DNA of 64,000 bases from Actinomycetes bacterium (GCA_029782145.1 JAKOVH010000013.1:361325-425324); one strand, 5' to 3'; counted from the first letter of the stretch, positions 33,341 to 42,605 are shown. A program made the numbers and translations. The notes: a model not told the origin generated them from the sequence alone.

Positions 33341-34507
33341 TCAGGTGGGGGACTTCTGCGGGGTGATCACCACGAGCTGGGCCCGGATGCGGTCGAGCTG
33401 CTGGTCGGTGCCGTCGGCGCCGACCACCGACGTGAGCCACGCCTGCGGGGCGGTGGGCTCGGCGTAGAAGGCCACCGTGCCGCTGCCGGTGCGGTCGGTG
33501 ACGTAGGCGCCGTAGTCCTGCAGGGCCTGGGCGATGGCGCGGGCCTCGGGGCCGAGCCCCAACGTGTCGAGGTCGACCGACTTGGGCAGCACCACGCGGG
33601 CGCCCATGGGGATGACGCCGCTGTAGCTCCACGGCGCGTCGAAGTCCTCCTCGGTGGCCGGCCACACGTAACCCTGGGCCATGCCGTTGCCCTCGGCGTC
33701 GTAGCCCGGGTCACCGCTGGTGTAGAGCAGCATCGAGCTGGGCAGGGCCATGGCCAGCGGGTGGCGGATCACCCCGTCGGTGTGGTTCGGGTCGGCGGGG
33801 TCGATCTCCCAGGTGCGGATGAGCCCACCGAGCGCCGAGCCGCCGTAGGCCCGCACCCCGTTGTCGGGGCCGATGCCCGAGCCGGTGAGGTCGACCACCT
33901 CGACCCGGGCCACCTTCCACTCGTTGTCGGACACCTTCTCGGCGCCGAACATCTCCACCGCGGTGATGCCGTCGGGCTGCAGCACCAGCAGGTGCTTGTC
34001 GTCGCCCGCCGCCGGTTCGGCGTCGGCCGGGACCCGCAGCTCGTCGACGGGGATGGGCTCGAAGGGGTTCTGCTCGTCGAAGCGCACCGTCGGGTCGCAG
34101 GGGTCGGCCTGCACCACCGGCATGGAGTACTCCCGGCTGTTCACCCAGCTGTGCACCGGACCGCCGGTCTCGGTGTCGGTGTCGGCCCGCAGGGCGGCGG
34201 TGAGCTTCGAGCGGCCGTCGGCGGCGCTGGGCTGGCTCTGCACCGGCTGGTTCCACACCGAGTCGGCGGCGAAGGGGGACAGGCGCACGTCGGTGCTCGC
34301 CAGCCCGCCCGGGATGGCGCTGCCCTCCGCGCAGTCGACCAGCGTGGTGGTCGGCCGCTCGCCCGGTGCCGTGGTGGTGGTGCTGGGCGCGCCCCGTTCG
34401 CCGCTCCCGTCGTCGCCACTGCGCGTGGCGATCACCACGCCGGCCACGATCAGCACGACGATCGCCGCACCTCCGACGATGGCCCATAGCGTCGTCCGCC
34501 TCGACAT
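33341..34507 (-). CDS. secreted/membrane-anchored protein of unrecognised family (paralogue 2)
   Basis: ATG 34507 (MSRRTTLWAIVGGAAIVV) gives one N-terminal hydrophobic helix, likely an uncleaved anchor, then a Ser/Thr-rich linker (APSTTTTAPGERPTTT). The 300-residue core matches the protein at 28257: SVWNQPV, VRAYGGSALGGLIRTWEIDP, DGVIRHPLAMALPS, GYVWPATEED, DYGAYVTDRTGSGTVAFYAEP. It carries two extra Cys (VDCAEG, DPCDP). The conserved core and extracytoplasmic location suggest a glycan-facing enzyme or binding protein, with no recognised catalytic site. It is divergent from the second Wzz/Wzy operon. Confidence 0.75.
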   Translation of the reverse strand: MSRRTTLWAIVGGAAIVVLIVAGVVIATRSGDDGSGERGAPSTTTTAPGERPTTTLVDCAEGSAIPGGLASTDVRLSPFAADSVWNQPVQSQPSAADGRSKLTAALRADTDTETGGPVHSWVNSREYSMPVVQADPCDPTVRFDEQNPFEPIPVDELRVPADAEPAAGDDKHLLVLQPDGITAVEMFGAEKVSDNEWKVARVEVVDLTGSGIGPDNGVRAYGGSALGGLIRTWEIDPADPNHTDGVIRHPLAMALPSSMLLYTSGDPGYDAEGNGMAQGYVWPATEEDFDAPWSYSGVIPMGARVVLPKSVDLDTLGLGPEARAIAQALQDYGAYVTDRTGSGTVAFYAEPTAPQAWLTSVVGADGTDQQLDRIRAQLVVITPQKSPT

Positions 34508-34773
34508 GGCCGCCAAGTATGCCCGCGCACCGTGGTCACCGGGCATCGGCCGTCCGGATCGGCCCGGCGGCGGCTGCCGGAGCGCCACCGCGGTGGGGCG
34601 CGGGCCGGTGGTCGCCGGCCCCCGACCGGCTCTCCGGAGGCCCACGGAGCGTGGGGCGACGACGGCAGCGCCGTGACGCACGGCTACCGTGGCGGGCTGA
34701 AGAGGACCGGCGTTCCGGCCGATAGTCGTCCGGATGGGTGTCCCAGGCACCGAGGCGAGGATCTGAGACAGTC

Positions 34774-36018
34774 GTGAGCCGAACATCGCGAGCTGCGAGC
34801 AACCGACGTCGCGCCGCGGCGCGCAACGCCGCCGGCAACGGCAACGGCAACGGCGACGGCACGGCCGCCAGCGGCACGGCCGGCGAGCAGCAGGCGGTGC
34901 ACTTCAGCGACGACGCGCCCGCCGTCGGCGGCCACGGCGCCGGGCACCTCCCCGCGGGCGCCGAGCAGGTGCTCGACGACCTCGAGGAGGGCGAGCGCCA
35001 CGACGCCGACGAGCTCGACCGGGTCGAGCCCGACGGCGACGGCGCCCGGGCCCACGAGGGCCCCGACGAGCCGGCCTACGACGACGAGGCGGCCTACGAC
35101 GACGGACGCCACGACGAGTCCGCCTACGACGAGGCCGCGGCGGGCGCCGAGCCGCCCCGGGACGGCGGCCGCTACGGGCCGCTCGAGAGCGTCATGCGCC
35201 GCCCCCGCGCCGCCGCCTTGCCGGTGGTGGTGTGCGTCACCATCGCCGTGCTGCTCGGGCTGCTGCGGCCCCCCGTCTACACCGCCGAGGCCCAGCTCAT
35301 CGTGGGCGGCGTGGTGCGCGACTACCAGCCGGCGGCGGGCCAGTCCGACGCGGTGAAGGAGCTCACCGACATCTACAGCCGCCTCGTCGGCAGCGCCGAC
35401 CACCAGCAGCGGGTGAGCGAGGCGCTGGGCACCGAGGTGCCCGTCGGCGTGCTCAGCGCCGCGCCCATCCCCGACTCCGCCCTCATCCGCCTCGAGGCCA
35501 GCGGCTCCAGCGACCAGGAGGCCATCGACCGGGCCAACGCCGGCGCCGACCAGCTCGCCGCCGAGGTGAAGGACCTGAAGGCCCAGGCGAGCAACGCCGA
35601 CCAGGACCTGCTCAAGCAGCTCGACCAGGCCAGCGCCGCGCTGTCGGCGGCGCAGATCGACCTCGACGCCAAGCAGGCGGCCTACAACTCGGCGGTCAAC
35701 AGCGGCGCCTCGGCGGCGGCCGTCGAGAACGCCCGGCAGGCCTTCGTGGCCGCCGAGGGGGCGGCCACCACCGCCAAGCTCAAGGTCGACGTGCTGTCGT
35801 CGAACTACTCGTCGTCGGCCTCGGCCCGCAGCGGCGGCATCGACCTGGCCGTGTTCAGCAAGGCCGACGTCGCCTCGAGCGACCGCACCAAGCGCCTCGC
35901 CCTCTACGTCTTCGCCGGGCTGGTGATCGGCGGGCTGCTCGGCATGGCCCTCGCCACCCTCGTCGCCAACGGCTGGAAGCTGCTGCCCGACCGGGGCCGG
36001 TCACCCGCCGAGGGATGA
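34774..36018 (+). CDS. Wzz-like chain-length protein with long acidic N-terminus, no kinase
   Basis: GTG 34774 starts a 414-residue protein. Residues 1-140 are disordered and strongly acidic, with the tyrosine-containing units AYDDEAAYDDGRHDESAYDE. Then comes helix 1 (ALPVVVCVTIAVLLGLL), a Wzz-type extracytoplasmic region (YTAEAQLIVGGVV, IPDSALIRLEASG), a long alanine/glutamine coiled coil, and helix 2 (LYVFAGLVIGGLLGMALATL). No ATPase domain follows. It probably sets polymer length together with the protein at 37384. The acidic Tyr repeats might be targets of the BY-kinase at 13524; that is speculation. It overlaps the polymerase gene by ATGA. Confidence 0.82.
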   Translation: MSRTSRAASNRRRAAARNAAGNGNGNGDGTAASGTAGEQQAVHFSDDAPAVGGHGAGHLPAGAEQVLDDLEEGERHDADELDRVEPDGDGARAHEGPDEPAYDDEAAYDDGRHDESAYDEAAAGAEPPRDGGRYGPLESVMRRPRAAALPVVVCVTIAVLLGLLRPPVYTAEAQLIVGGVVRDYQPAAGQSDAVKELTDIYSRLVGSADHQQRVSEALGTEVPVGVLSAAPIPDSALIRLEASGSSDQEAIDRANAGADQLAAEVKDLKAQASNADQDLLKQLDQASAALSAAQIDLDAKQAAYNSAVNSGASAAAVENARQAFVAAEGAATTAKLKVDVLSSNYSSSASARSGGIDLAVFSKADVASSDRTKRLALYVFAGLVIGGLLGMALATLVANGWKLLPDRGRSPAEG

Positions 36019-37391
36019 CCACGCTGCTGCTGCTCGGCGCGGCGCTGCTCGTCGTCGGTGCCGCGGTCTTCGTGCTGGTCGTGCGCGCCTCGCCGACGCT
36101 GATCGTGTCGGTCGGGCTCGGCCTGGCGGTGTTCTCCGGCTACTCCAAGCACATGGGCATGCCCATCCCGCCGGACCGGCTGGTGATGGGCCTCGGGTTC
36201 TTCCTGCTCCTGGTCGGCACCGAGCGGCGCACCATGGCCCTGCGGGTGCGGTTCCGCAGCGAGCAGGTCCTGATGCTGGTGCTGGCCGGCTACGCCGCCA
36301 TCTCGGCGTGGGCCGTCGGCACCCTCTTCGGCCCCCAGCAGGGCGCCTACGCGCTGCTCGACCGGCTGCCCATCACCGCCTGGGTGCTGTTCAGCCTGGC
36401 GCCGCTGCTGTGGCCCGACAAGAGGGCGCGCAACACGTTCCTGGTGGTGATGGTGTGCGTCGGCGCCTACCTCGGGCTCACCGCCTTCATCGAGGGCCTG
36501 GGCGCCAAGAGCCTCACCTGGCCGTCGTACATCCACGACCCGGCGGTGGGCATCCACTACGACCGCGCCCGCGGCCCGATGGTCGAGGCGGCCGCGTTCG
36601 GCCTGGCCCTGTTCGAGTGCGCCGTCGCCGCGGTGGTGGCCGCCCGCACCTGGGGCGCCCGCTGGGCCCGCAACACCGCATGGGCCGTGGCCGGCATGTG
36701 CCTCGTCGGCACGCTGTTCACCCTCACCCGCTCGGTGTGGATCGGCAGCATCCTCGGCGTGCTCGCCGTGTGCGTCGCCAGCCGCGAGTGGCGCCGGCGC
36801 CTCATGCCGGCGATCCTCGCCGTCGGCGTGGTCATCGGCGCCGTGCTCGCCCTGTCGTCGTCGGTGAGCAGCCAGGTCGAGACCCGCAGCGCCGACGAGA
36901 GCCCCATCTGGGACCGCCTCAACCTGGCCGACGCCGGCATCCGGGTGATCGAGGACCGGCCGCTGTTCGGGCTCGGGTGGCGCAAGTTCATCGGCGGCGG
37001 GCGCGACTACTTCCGGCTGCTGCCCGACATCCCCCAGCAGGGCACCACCATCGACATCCACAACATCGTGCTGTCGATCGGCGCCGAGCTGGGCCTCGTG
37101 GGGCTGACCTTGTGGCTGGCCGTGGTCGGCACCACCGTCGTCGCGCCCATGGTGCGCCGGGCCCCGCCCGAGCTCGAGGACTGGAGGCTCGGGCTCATCG
37201 CCATGGGCATCCAGGCCGCCGTCGTGGCCCTGTCGACGCCGTTCGCCTACACGTTCTGCCTGTTCTTCGTCTGGACCTGGGCGGGGATCCTCTCGGTGCC
37301 GCGCTACAGCCGGCCCCGCTTCCCCGACGCGGTGCCGACCACCGCGACGCTCGCCGCCCACCCGCCCCTGGAGGTTCCCAAGCATGGCTGA
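36015..37391 (+). CDS. O-antigen ligase/polymerase (Wzy-type)
   Basis: The 458-residue protein has 11-12 hydrophobic segments, with the Wzy_C-like region near residue 240: TLTRSVWIGSILGVLAV. It is followed by a large external loop (SSVSSQVETRS, IWDRLNLADAGIRVIEDRPLFGLG) and DIHNIVLSIGAELGLVGL. The R-S-x-W-x-G and H-N motifs are characteristic of O-antigen ligases and polymerases. Start ATG 36015 overlaps the preceding Wzz gene; its 3' end overlaps the next Wzz gene by 8 bases. It is the polymerase partner of the flippase at 30364. Confidence 0.88.
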   Translation: MTTLLLLGAALLVVGAAVFVLVVRASPTLIVSVGLGLAVFSGYSKHMGMPIPPDRLVMGLGFFLLLVGTERRTMALRVRFRSEQVLMLVLAGYAAISAWAVGTLFGPQQGAYALLDRLPITAWVLFSLAPLLWPDKRARNTFLVVMVCVGAYLGLTAFIEGLGAKSLTWPSYIHDPAVGIHYDRARGPMVEAAAFGLALFECAVAAVVAARTWGARWARNTAWAVAGMCLVGTLFTLTRSVWIGSILGVLAVCVASREWRRRLMPAILAVGVVIGAVLALSSSVSSQVETRSADESPIWDRLNLADAGIRVIEDRPLFGLGWRKFIGGGRDYFRLLPDIPQQGTTIDIHNIVLSIGAELGLVGLTLWLAVVGTTVVAPMVRRAPPELEDWRLGLIAMGIQAAVVALSTPFAYTFCLFFVWTWAGILSVPRYSRPRFPDAVPTTATLAAHPPLEVPKHG

Positions 37392-38346
37392 GACGCAGGC
37401 TCGCGAGGGCCTGTTCGTGTCCTCGGCGCGGTTGTTCCAGCGCGAGGTGTTCGTCTGCTCGGTGGCCGTGCTGATCGGCCTGGTCTGCGGGCTGGTCTAC
37501 GGCTTCACCCGGCCGACGACCTACCACGCCGAGGCCCGGCTGCTGGTCGGCACGTTCGACGCGCCCGCCGAGGCCATCCCCGGCTACGTGCTGGCCGCCC
37601 AGACCGTGGCCGGCGAGTACGCCCGCCTGGCCAACTCCACCGCCGTGCTCGACCCGCTGAGCCAGCAGCTCGGCGTGTCGGCCCAGGAGCTGGGCTCGAT
37701 CGTCACCGTCACGGCGATCCCGAAGTCGGCGATCATCCGGGTGGTCGGCACGTCGACGAGCGCCGAGAAGGCACGCGTGGCCGCCGAGTCGATGGCCACC
37801 ACCATGCAGCAGACCATCAGCGGGCTGAACGTGCCGGGCAGCTCCGACAGCCTCCTCGCCGCCCACGAGGCGGCGGCCAAGGAGCTCGCCGCGGCGAACA
37901 CCGCCCTGACCGCCGCCCAGAACGCGTACAACTCGGCGGTGGCGTCGTCCGGGTCGGGCTCGGCCGCGGCCAACGCCGCCCAGCAGAACGTGGCCAACGC
38001 CCAGATCGCCCAGAGCACCGCCCAGCTGCGAGAGCAGGGCCTGGCCGAGCAGTACCGCTCCGCCCAGCTCCAGGCGAGCACGTCGGGCCAGATCCGCGTG
38101 CTCGGCTCGGCGGTCGTGACCCAGGAGTCGAAGGCGACGACGATCGTCACCACCGCCGCCCTCGGCCTCATCGTCGGGCTGGTGCTGGGCCTGGTCGTGG
38201 CCCGCCGCAACGAGCGGGTGCGGGCCCGCCACGCCGCCCGGCAGGCCCACCCCACCGACCACGGGCCCGCCCGCGCCGAGCCCGCCGACCACCACGGCGC
38301 CCAGGGCGAGGTGGTCGGGTCCGGCTCGGTCGGGACCGGGCCGTGA
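37384..38346 (+). CDS. Wzz-like chain-length protein, no kinase
   Basis: The 320-residue protein has an N-terminal helix (VFVCSVAVLIGLVCGLVYGF), then TYHAEARLLVGTF and AIPKSAIIRVVGTSTSAEKA, matching the Wzz extracytoplasmic domain. An Ala/Asn/Gln-rich coiled coil and a second helix (TTAALGLIVGLVLGLVV) follow. The tail is basic then His/Pro-rich (RNERVRARHAARQAHPTDHG). The Wzz region is clearly similar to that of the 34774 protein, as expected for a duplicated pair flanking the polymerase gene. Its 3' end overlaps the GT4 gene by GTGA. Confidence 0.82.
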   Translation: MAETQAREGLFVSSARLFQREVFVCSVAVLIGLVCGLVYGFTRPTTYHAEARLLVGTFDAPAEAIPGYVLAAQTVAGEYARLANSTAVLDPLSQQLGVSAQELGSIVTVTAIPKSAIIRVVGTSTSAEKARVAAESMATTMQQTISGLNVPGSSDSLLAAHEAAAKELAAANTALTAAQNAYNSAVASSGSGSAAANAAQQNVANAQIAQSTAQLREQGLAEQYRSAQLQASTSGQIRVLGSAVVTQESKATTIVTTAALGLIVGLVLGLVVARRNERVRARHAARQAHPTDHGPARAEPADHHGAQGEVVGSGSVGTGP

Positions 38347-39587
38347 GGCTCGCCTACATCGCCAGCCGCTACCCCCACCTGTCGCACACCTTCATCCGGC
38401 GGGAGGTGGAGGCGCTGCGGGCCGAGGGGGTCGAGGTCGACACGTTCTCGATCCGGCCCTCGGAGTCCGGCGGCCACTTCGGCGCCGCCGAGCGGGAGGC
38501 GGAGCGGAGCACCACCACGATCCTGCCGGTGCGGGCCTCGACGCTGCTGCGGGCCCACCTCGCCGCCCTCGGGCGCTCACCGGGGGCCTACGTGCGCACC
38601 CTCGCGGCCACGGTGCGGTCCTCGCCGCCCGGGGTCCGCCACCGCACCTGGGCGGTGTTCTACTTCGTGGAGGGCGTCGTGCTGTGGTGGCACTGCCAGC
38701 GGCGGGGGATCCACCACGTGCACGCCCACTTCGCCAACGTCGGGGCCGACGTGGCCCGCGCCGCCGCCCGCTTCGGCCGGGCGGCGGACGCCGCGGGGGA
38801 GTGGTCGTGGAGCTTCACCATGCACGGCTACACCGAGTTCACCGACCTGACCCGCTGGGAGCTCCCGGGCAAGGCGTCCGACGCCGACGCCGTCGTCTGC
38901 ATCAGCGACTACGCCCGGTCCCAGCTGATGCTGATCACCGACCCCGAGCGCTGGCCGCGCTTCCACATGGTCCACTGCGGCATCGACGTCGGGGAGTTCT
39001 CGCCGGCCCCCGCGCCGGCGAGCGACGGGCCGCTGCGGGTGCTGAGCGTCGGGCGCCTCGTGCCCGAGAAGGGCACCCTGCTCGCGGTGGAGGCGGTGGC
39101 GCTGCTGAAGGCCCGCGGCGTCGACGTGGAGCTGACGCTGGCCGGTGACGGGCCGTCGCGCGGGGCGATCGAGGAGCGGGCGGCCGAGCTCGGGGTGGCC
39201 GAGCAGGTCCGCCTGGTGGGGGCGGTGCCGCCCGACGAGGTGGTCCACCTGTACCAGGCGGCCGATGTGTTCTGCCTGCCGAGCTTCGCCGAGGGCGTGC
39301 CCGTGGTGCTCATGGAGGCGATGGCTTGCGGGGTGCCGGTGGTGGCCACCTACATCACCGGCGTGCCCGAGCTCGTGACCGACGGGGTCGAGGGCTTCAC
39401 CATCACCCCGGGCCGGGCCGACCTGGTGGCCGACGCCCTAGCCCGCCTCGTCGACCCCGGGCTGCGCCAGCGGATGGGTCGGGCCGGCCGGGCCAAGGTC
39501 GAGGCCGGCTACGACATCGCGGCCGTGGGCCCGCAGCTCGTCGAGGTGTTCGCCTCGATCCGCCCGGCGGCACCCGACGAGCGCTGA
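38343..39587 (+). CDS. GT4-family glycosyltransferase
   Basis: The 414-residue GT-B enzyme begins MRLAYIASRYPHLSHTFIRRE, an opening common in exopolysaccharide GT4 enzymes. It has HVHAHFANVGADVA and the acceptor-domain TMHGYTEF, then the donor-domain LRVLSVGRLVPEKGTLL, LTLAGDGPSRGAIEE and the EX7E motif EGVPVVLME with AMACGVPVVAT. Start GTG 38343 overlaps the upstream stop. It closes the Wzz-Wzy-Wzz-GT operon. Confidence 0.89.
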   Translation: MRLAYIASRYPHLSHTFIRREVEALRAEGVEVDTFSIRPSESGGHFGAAEREAERSTTTILPVRASTLLRAHLAALGRSPGAYVRTLAATVRSSPPGVRHRTWAVFYFVEGVVLWWHCQRRGIHHVHAHFANVGADVARAAARFGRAADAAGEWSWSFTMHGYTEFTDLTRWELPGKASDADAVVCISDYARSQLMLITDPERWPRFHMVHCGIDVGEFSPAPAPASDGPLRVLSVGRLVPEKGTLLAVEAVALLKARGVDVELTLAGDGPSRGAIEERAAELGVAEQVRLVGAVPPDEVVHLYQAADVFCLPSFAEGVPVVLMEAMACGVPVVATYITGVPELVTDGVEGFTITPGRADLVADALARLVDPGLRQRMGRAGRAKVEAGYDIAAVGPQLVEVFASIRPAAPDER

Positions 39588-39627
39588 GCATCGGGTCGGC
39601 GGACCCTACAGATGGGTGGGGGCGGTG

Positions 39628-39650
39628 CCGATGCCTACAACTAGCATCGG
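39628..39650. terminator. hairpin after the GT4 operon
   Basis: CCGATGC (39628-39634) and GCATCGG (39644-39650) form a perfect 7-bp stem with a 9-base loop, 40 bases after the GT4 stop codon and 216 bases before the next start. It may be a weak terminator or an operator. No T-tract follows. Apart from this hairpin I see nothing clear in the 278-base gap 39588-39865, which should hold the promoter of the sugar transferase. Confidence 0.4.
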
Positions 39651-39865
39651 AGACCGTCGGCGCCACGGCAGCACCCCCGCACCGAGAGCCTGTCGGCCCA
39701 TGGCCATCGATCTCCACAACCAAAGGTCATCGAAGGGGCTGAGAGGCCTCGACGCGCACGACGGGACCAACGCGCAATGTGTCGAACTTGGAGGACAACC
39801 GAGCACGGAGAGTGCATACTTGGCGCTACTCCGAGCGAGGTGGCATCTCACGAGGTGGGCGTTCG

Positions 39866-41389
39866 ATGGCTGTGACGGGACGGCGGACCACGGTGCAGGA
39901 CGCATCGGGACAGGGCGGCGGCATGGAGTCTGAGCGCGCCCCGAACCTCCTCGGTGACAGCCCGCTCGAGCCTTCCCGCTTGGTTCTCGCCCGCCCCACC
40001 CTCTCCTCGCGGTTCCCCGCGGCCAAGCTCTGGCTGTTCGCCTCCGACGCGCTGTTCGTCGTGCTGGCCATGGTGCTGGCCCGGGTGCTCGGCGAAGAGT
40101 TCGCCGGCTCAGCTTCTGCCACGGAACGTGGCGACACGTCGATGGTGCTCGTGTGCTTCGTCGCCATCCTCGTCGCCCTCGCCCAGCAGCGCGCCTACCG
40201 GGCCCGCTACCTCTCGCTGCGGCGCGACGAGTGGGCACGCGTCATCCGGGCGGTCGTGCTCGGCGTGGTGGCCACCATCGTCGTGGGGTTCTTCGTGGGC
40301 GCCACCGTGCCCGAGTGGATCCCGTGGACCCTCGCCACCGGCACGGTGCTGCTCTGCTTCGAGCGGGAGATCGCCCGGCGCATCTTCACCCACCTGCGCG
40401 GCGACGGGCGCCTGGTGCGCCGAGCCGTCGTGGTGGGCGCCAACACCGAGGCCGACGAGCTGTCGATGATGCTCATGGGCTCCCGCGAGCTGGGCTACGA
40501 CGTCGTCGGCCTGGTCGACACCGCCTTCCCCACGGGCGAGGAGCTGTCGTGGCGCACCGTGCTCAACTCCGTCGAGCGCATGGTCGCCGACACGAGTGCG
40601 GCCACCGTCATCCTGGCCGCCTCGGCCACCAACCTCGACACCGCCAGCCACCTCACCCGCCGCCTCACCGACCAGGGGCTGCACGTCGAGATGTGCATGC
40701 CCCTCCCCGACATCGACGTCACCCGCCTGCAGCTGCGGCCCCTCGGCCGGTTCCCGGTGTTCTACGTCGAGCCCGTCGACCGCTCGGGCTGGCGCCCCGC
40801 GGCCAAGCGGGTGTTCGACGTGCTGGTCGCCTCGCTCGCCCTGCTGGTGATGTCGCCGGTGCTGGGCCTCGCCGCCCTGGCCATCAAGCTCAACTCGCCG
40901 GGCCCGGTGATCTTCCGGCAGAAGCGGGTCGGCAAGGACGGCGAGCTGTTCAACGTGCTGAAGCTGCGCACCATGGTCGCCGACGCCGAGAGCCAGCTCG
41001 AGGAGCTGCGCGAGCTCAACGAGGCCGACGGGCCGCTGTTCAAGATCCGTGACGACCCCCGCATCACCAAGGTGGGGCGGGTGCTGCGCAAGTTCTCGAT
41101 CGACGAGTTCCCCCAGCTCTGGAACGTCCTGCGCGGCGAGATGAGCATCGTCGGGCCCCGCCCCGCGCTGCCGGCCGAGATGTCGCTCTGGACCACCGAC
41201 CTGCACGAGCGGCTGCGGGTCCGGCCCGGCATCACCGGCATGTGGCAGGTCAACGGCCGCACGGACAGCGCGGCGAAGGACTACGTCCGGCTCGACCTGT
41301 ACTACGTCGACAACTGGTCGCTGCTCATGGACCTCATCATCGTCGCCAAGACCATCCCCGCCGTGCTCTCCGGCCGGGGCGCCTACTGA
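39866..41389 (+). CDS. polyprenyl-phosphate sugar phosphotransferase (full length)
   Basis: ATG 39866 has GAGGTGG 6-7 bases upstream; earlier in-frame ATGs lack one. The 507-residue protein has four N-terminal membrane helices (KLWLFASDALFVVLAMVLARVL onwards) and a Rossmann-like CoA-binding-type domain (RAVVVGANTEADELSMML). A fifth helix, FDVLVASLALLVMSPVLGLA, follows, then the catalytic domain FRQKRVGKDGELFNVLKLRTM, DPRITKVGRVLRKFSIDEFP, VGPRPALPAEM, RPGITGMWQVNGRTD. It loads the first sugar-1-phosphate onto undecaprenyl phosphate for the second locus. Confidence 0.92.
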   Translation: MAVTGRRTTVQDASGQGGGMESERAPNLLGDSPLEPSRLVLARPTLSSRFPAAKLWLFASDALFVVLAMVLARVLGEEFAGSASATERGDTSMVLVCFVAILVALAQQRAYRARYLSLRRDEWARVIRAVVLGVVATIVVGFFVGATVPEWIPWTLATGTVLLCFEREIARRIFTHLRGDGRLVRRAVVVGANTEADELSMMLMGSRELGYDVVGLVDTAFPTGEELSWRTVLNSVERMVADTSAATVILAASATNLDTASHLTRRLTDQGLHVEMCMPLPDIDVTRLQLRPLGRFPVFYVEPVDRSGWRPAAKRVFDVLVASLALLVMSPVLGLAALAIKLNSPGPVIFRQKRVGKDGELFNVLKLRTMVADAESQLEELRELNEADGPLFKIRDDPRITKVGRVLRKFSIDEFPQLWNVLRGEMSIVGPRPALPAEMSLWTTDLHERLRVRPGITGMWQVNGRTDSAAKDYVRLDLYYVDNWSLLMDLIIVAKTIPAVLSGRGAY

Positions 41390-41442
41390 CGGTCGCCGCA
41401 CCCGACGGGAGCATCGGGTCGACCGTACACGGAAGGGGTTGG

Positions 41443-42528
41443 GTGGGAGCGCAACACGAGCCGGGTTCGCCGGCCCACGCCGCCGGGGCCGTCGAGGCCC
41501 TGAAGGCGAACCGGTACGCCCGCTCGGCGGTGGCCGCCGCCCGGCGCGGCGCGAACCTCGGCGCCCAGGTTCGCGCCGCCGCCCGCCGCGGCGCCGCGGT
41601 CGTCTACTACCACCGCGTCGTCGACGACGGCCGTGACCCGTTCCAACTGTCGGTGTCGACCACCAACTTCGCCGAGCACCTCGCGGTGCTCGGCGCCAGC
41701 GGGCGCCCGCTGCTCACCTTCGCCGGCCTGGTCGAGGCGCTGCACGCCGGGCGGGTGCCGGCCCGCGCCGTGGTGGTCTCCTTCGACGACGGCTACGCCG
41801 ACAACGCCCTCACCGCCGTGCCCCTGCTCGAGCAGGCCGGCGTGCCGGCCACGGTGTTCGTCACCATCGACAGCGTCGAGGGCGGCACCGAGCTGTGGTG
41901 GGACGCGCTCGAGCGGATCTTCCTCGTCGAGCCGGCGATCCCGGAGCGCTTCGACATGGTGATCGGGGGCGAGCGGGTGTCGGCCGACGTCGCCGGCGAG
42001 GGCCCGGTCGACCCGGGCTGGCTCAACCACCAGCCGACAACCTCGGCTCGTGCCGGGCTGTTCCTCGACGTGTGGCACCAGATGCTCGGGCTCGGCGTCG
42101 ACGAGCGCGACGACGTGATCGCCGGGCTGTTCGACTGGGCGGGCTGCTCGCGTGCCGCCCGCCCCGAGCGGCGGATCATGACCACGCCGGAGCTGCTGGC
42201 CATGGCCGCCTCCCCGGCCGTCGAGGTGGGCTGCCACACCTTCCGCCACCCCAACCTCACGCTGCCCAACGACCTCACCCGCGAGGTCGTCGAGTCGCGA
42301 TCGGTGCTCGCCGACATGATCGGGTGCCCGGTGCGCACGTTCTCCTACCCCAACGGCTACCACGACGCCCGGTCGGTCGCCGCCGTCCACCAGGCCGGCT
42401 ACCGGGGCGCCTGCACCACCGAGCTGGGCGTCGTCACGTCCGGCACCGATCCCTTCACCGTGCCCCGCTACCACGTCCCCGACGTCGGGGGCGACGCCTT
42501 CGCCCGCTTCCTGCGGGCACTCGGCTGA
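41443..42528 (+). CDS. NodB-type polysaccharide deacetylase
   Basis: GTG 41443 follows GGAAGGGG. The 361-residue protein has the NodB motifs in order: VVVSFDDGYADNAL (catalytic Asp-Asp), HTFRHPNL (metal-binding HxxxH) and VRTFSYPNGYHD. It lacks a signal peptide, so it may act on the cytoplasmic, lipid-linked precursor, like WbpA-cluster deacetylases, rather than on secreted polymer. The substrate is probably an N-acetylhexosamine unit. It is the last clear polysaccharide gene of the second locus, 53 bases after the sugar transferase. Confidence 0.87.
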   Translation: MGAQHEPGSPAHAAGAVEALKANRYARSAVAAARRGANLGAQVRAAARRGAAVVYYHRVVDDGRDPFQLSVSTTNFAEHLAVLGASGRPLLTFAGLVEALHAGRVPARAVVVSFDDGYADNALTAVPLLEQAGVPATVFVTIDSVEGGTELWWDALERIFLVEPAIPERFDMVIGGERVSADVAGEGPVDPGWLNHQPTTSARAGLFLDVWHQMLGLGVDERDDVIAGLFDWAGCSRAARPERRIMTTPELLAMAASPAVEVGCHTFRHPNLTLPNDLTREVVESRSVLADMIGCPVRTFSYPNGYHDARSVAAVHQAGYRGACTTELGVVTSGTDPFTVPRYHVPDVGGDAFARFLRALG

Positions 42529-42605
42529 GGCCCGCCGCTCCGCCCTACGATCGGTCGGCTCCGGCGCCGCGCCGGCGGCGACAGGGGCGCGACAGGGGGG
42601 GGACG

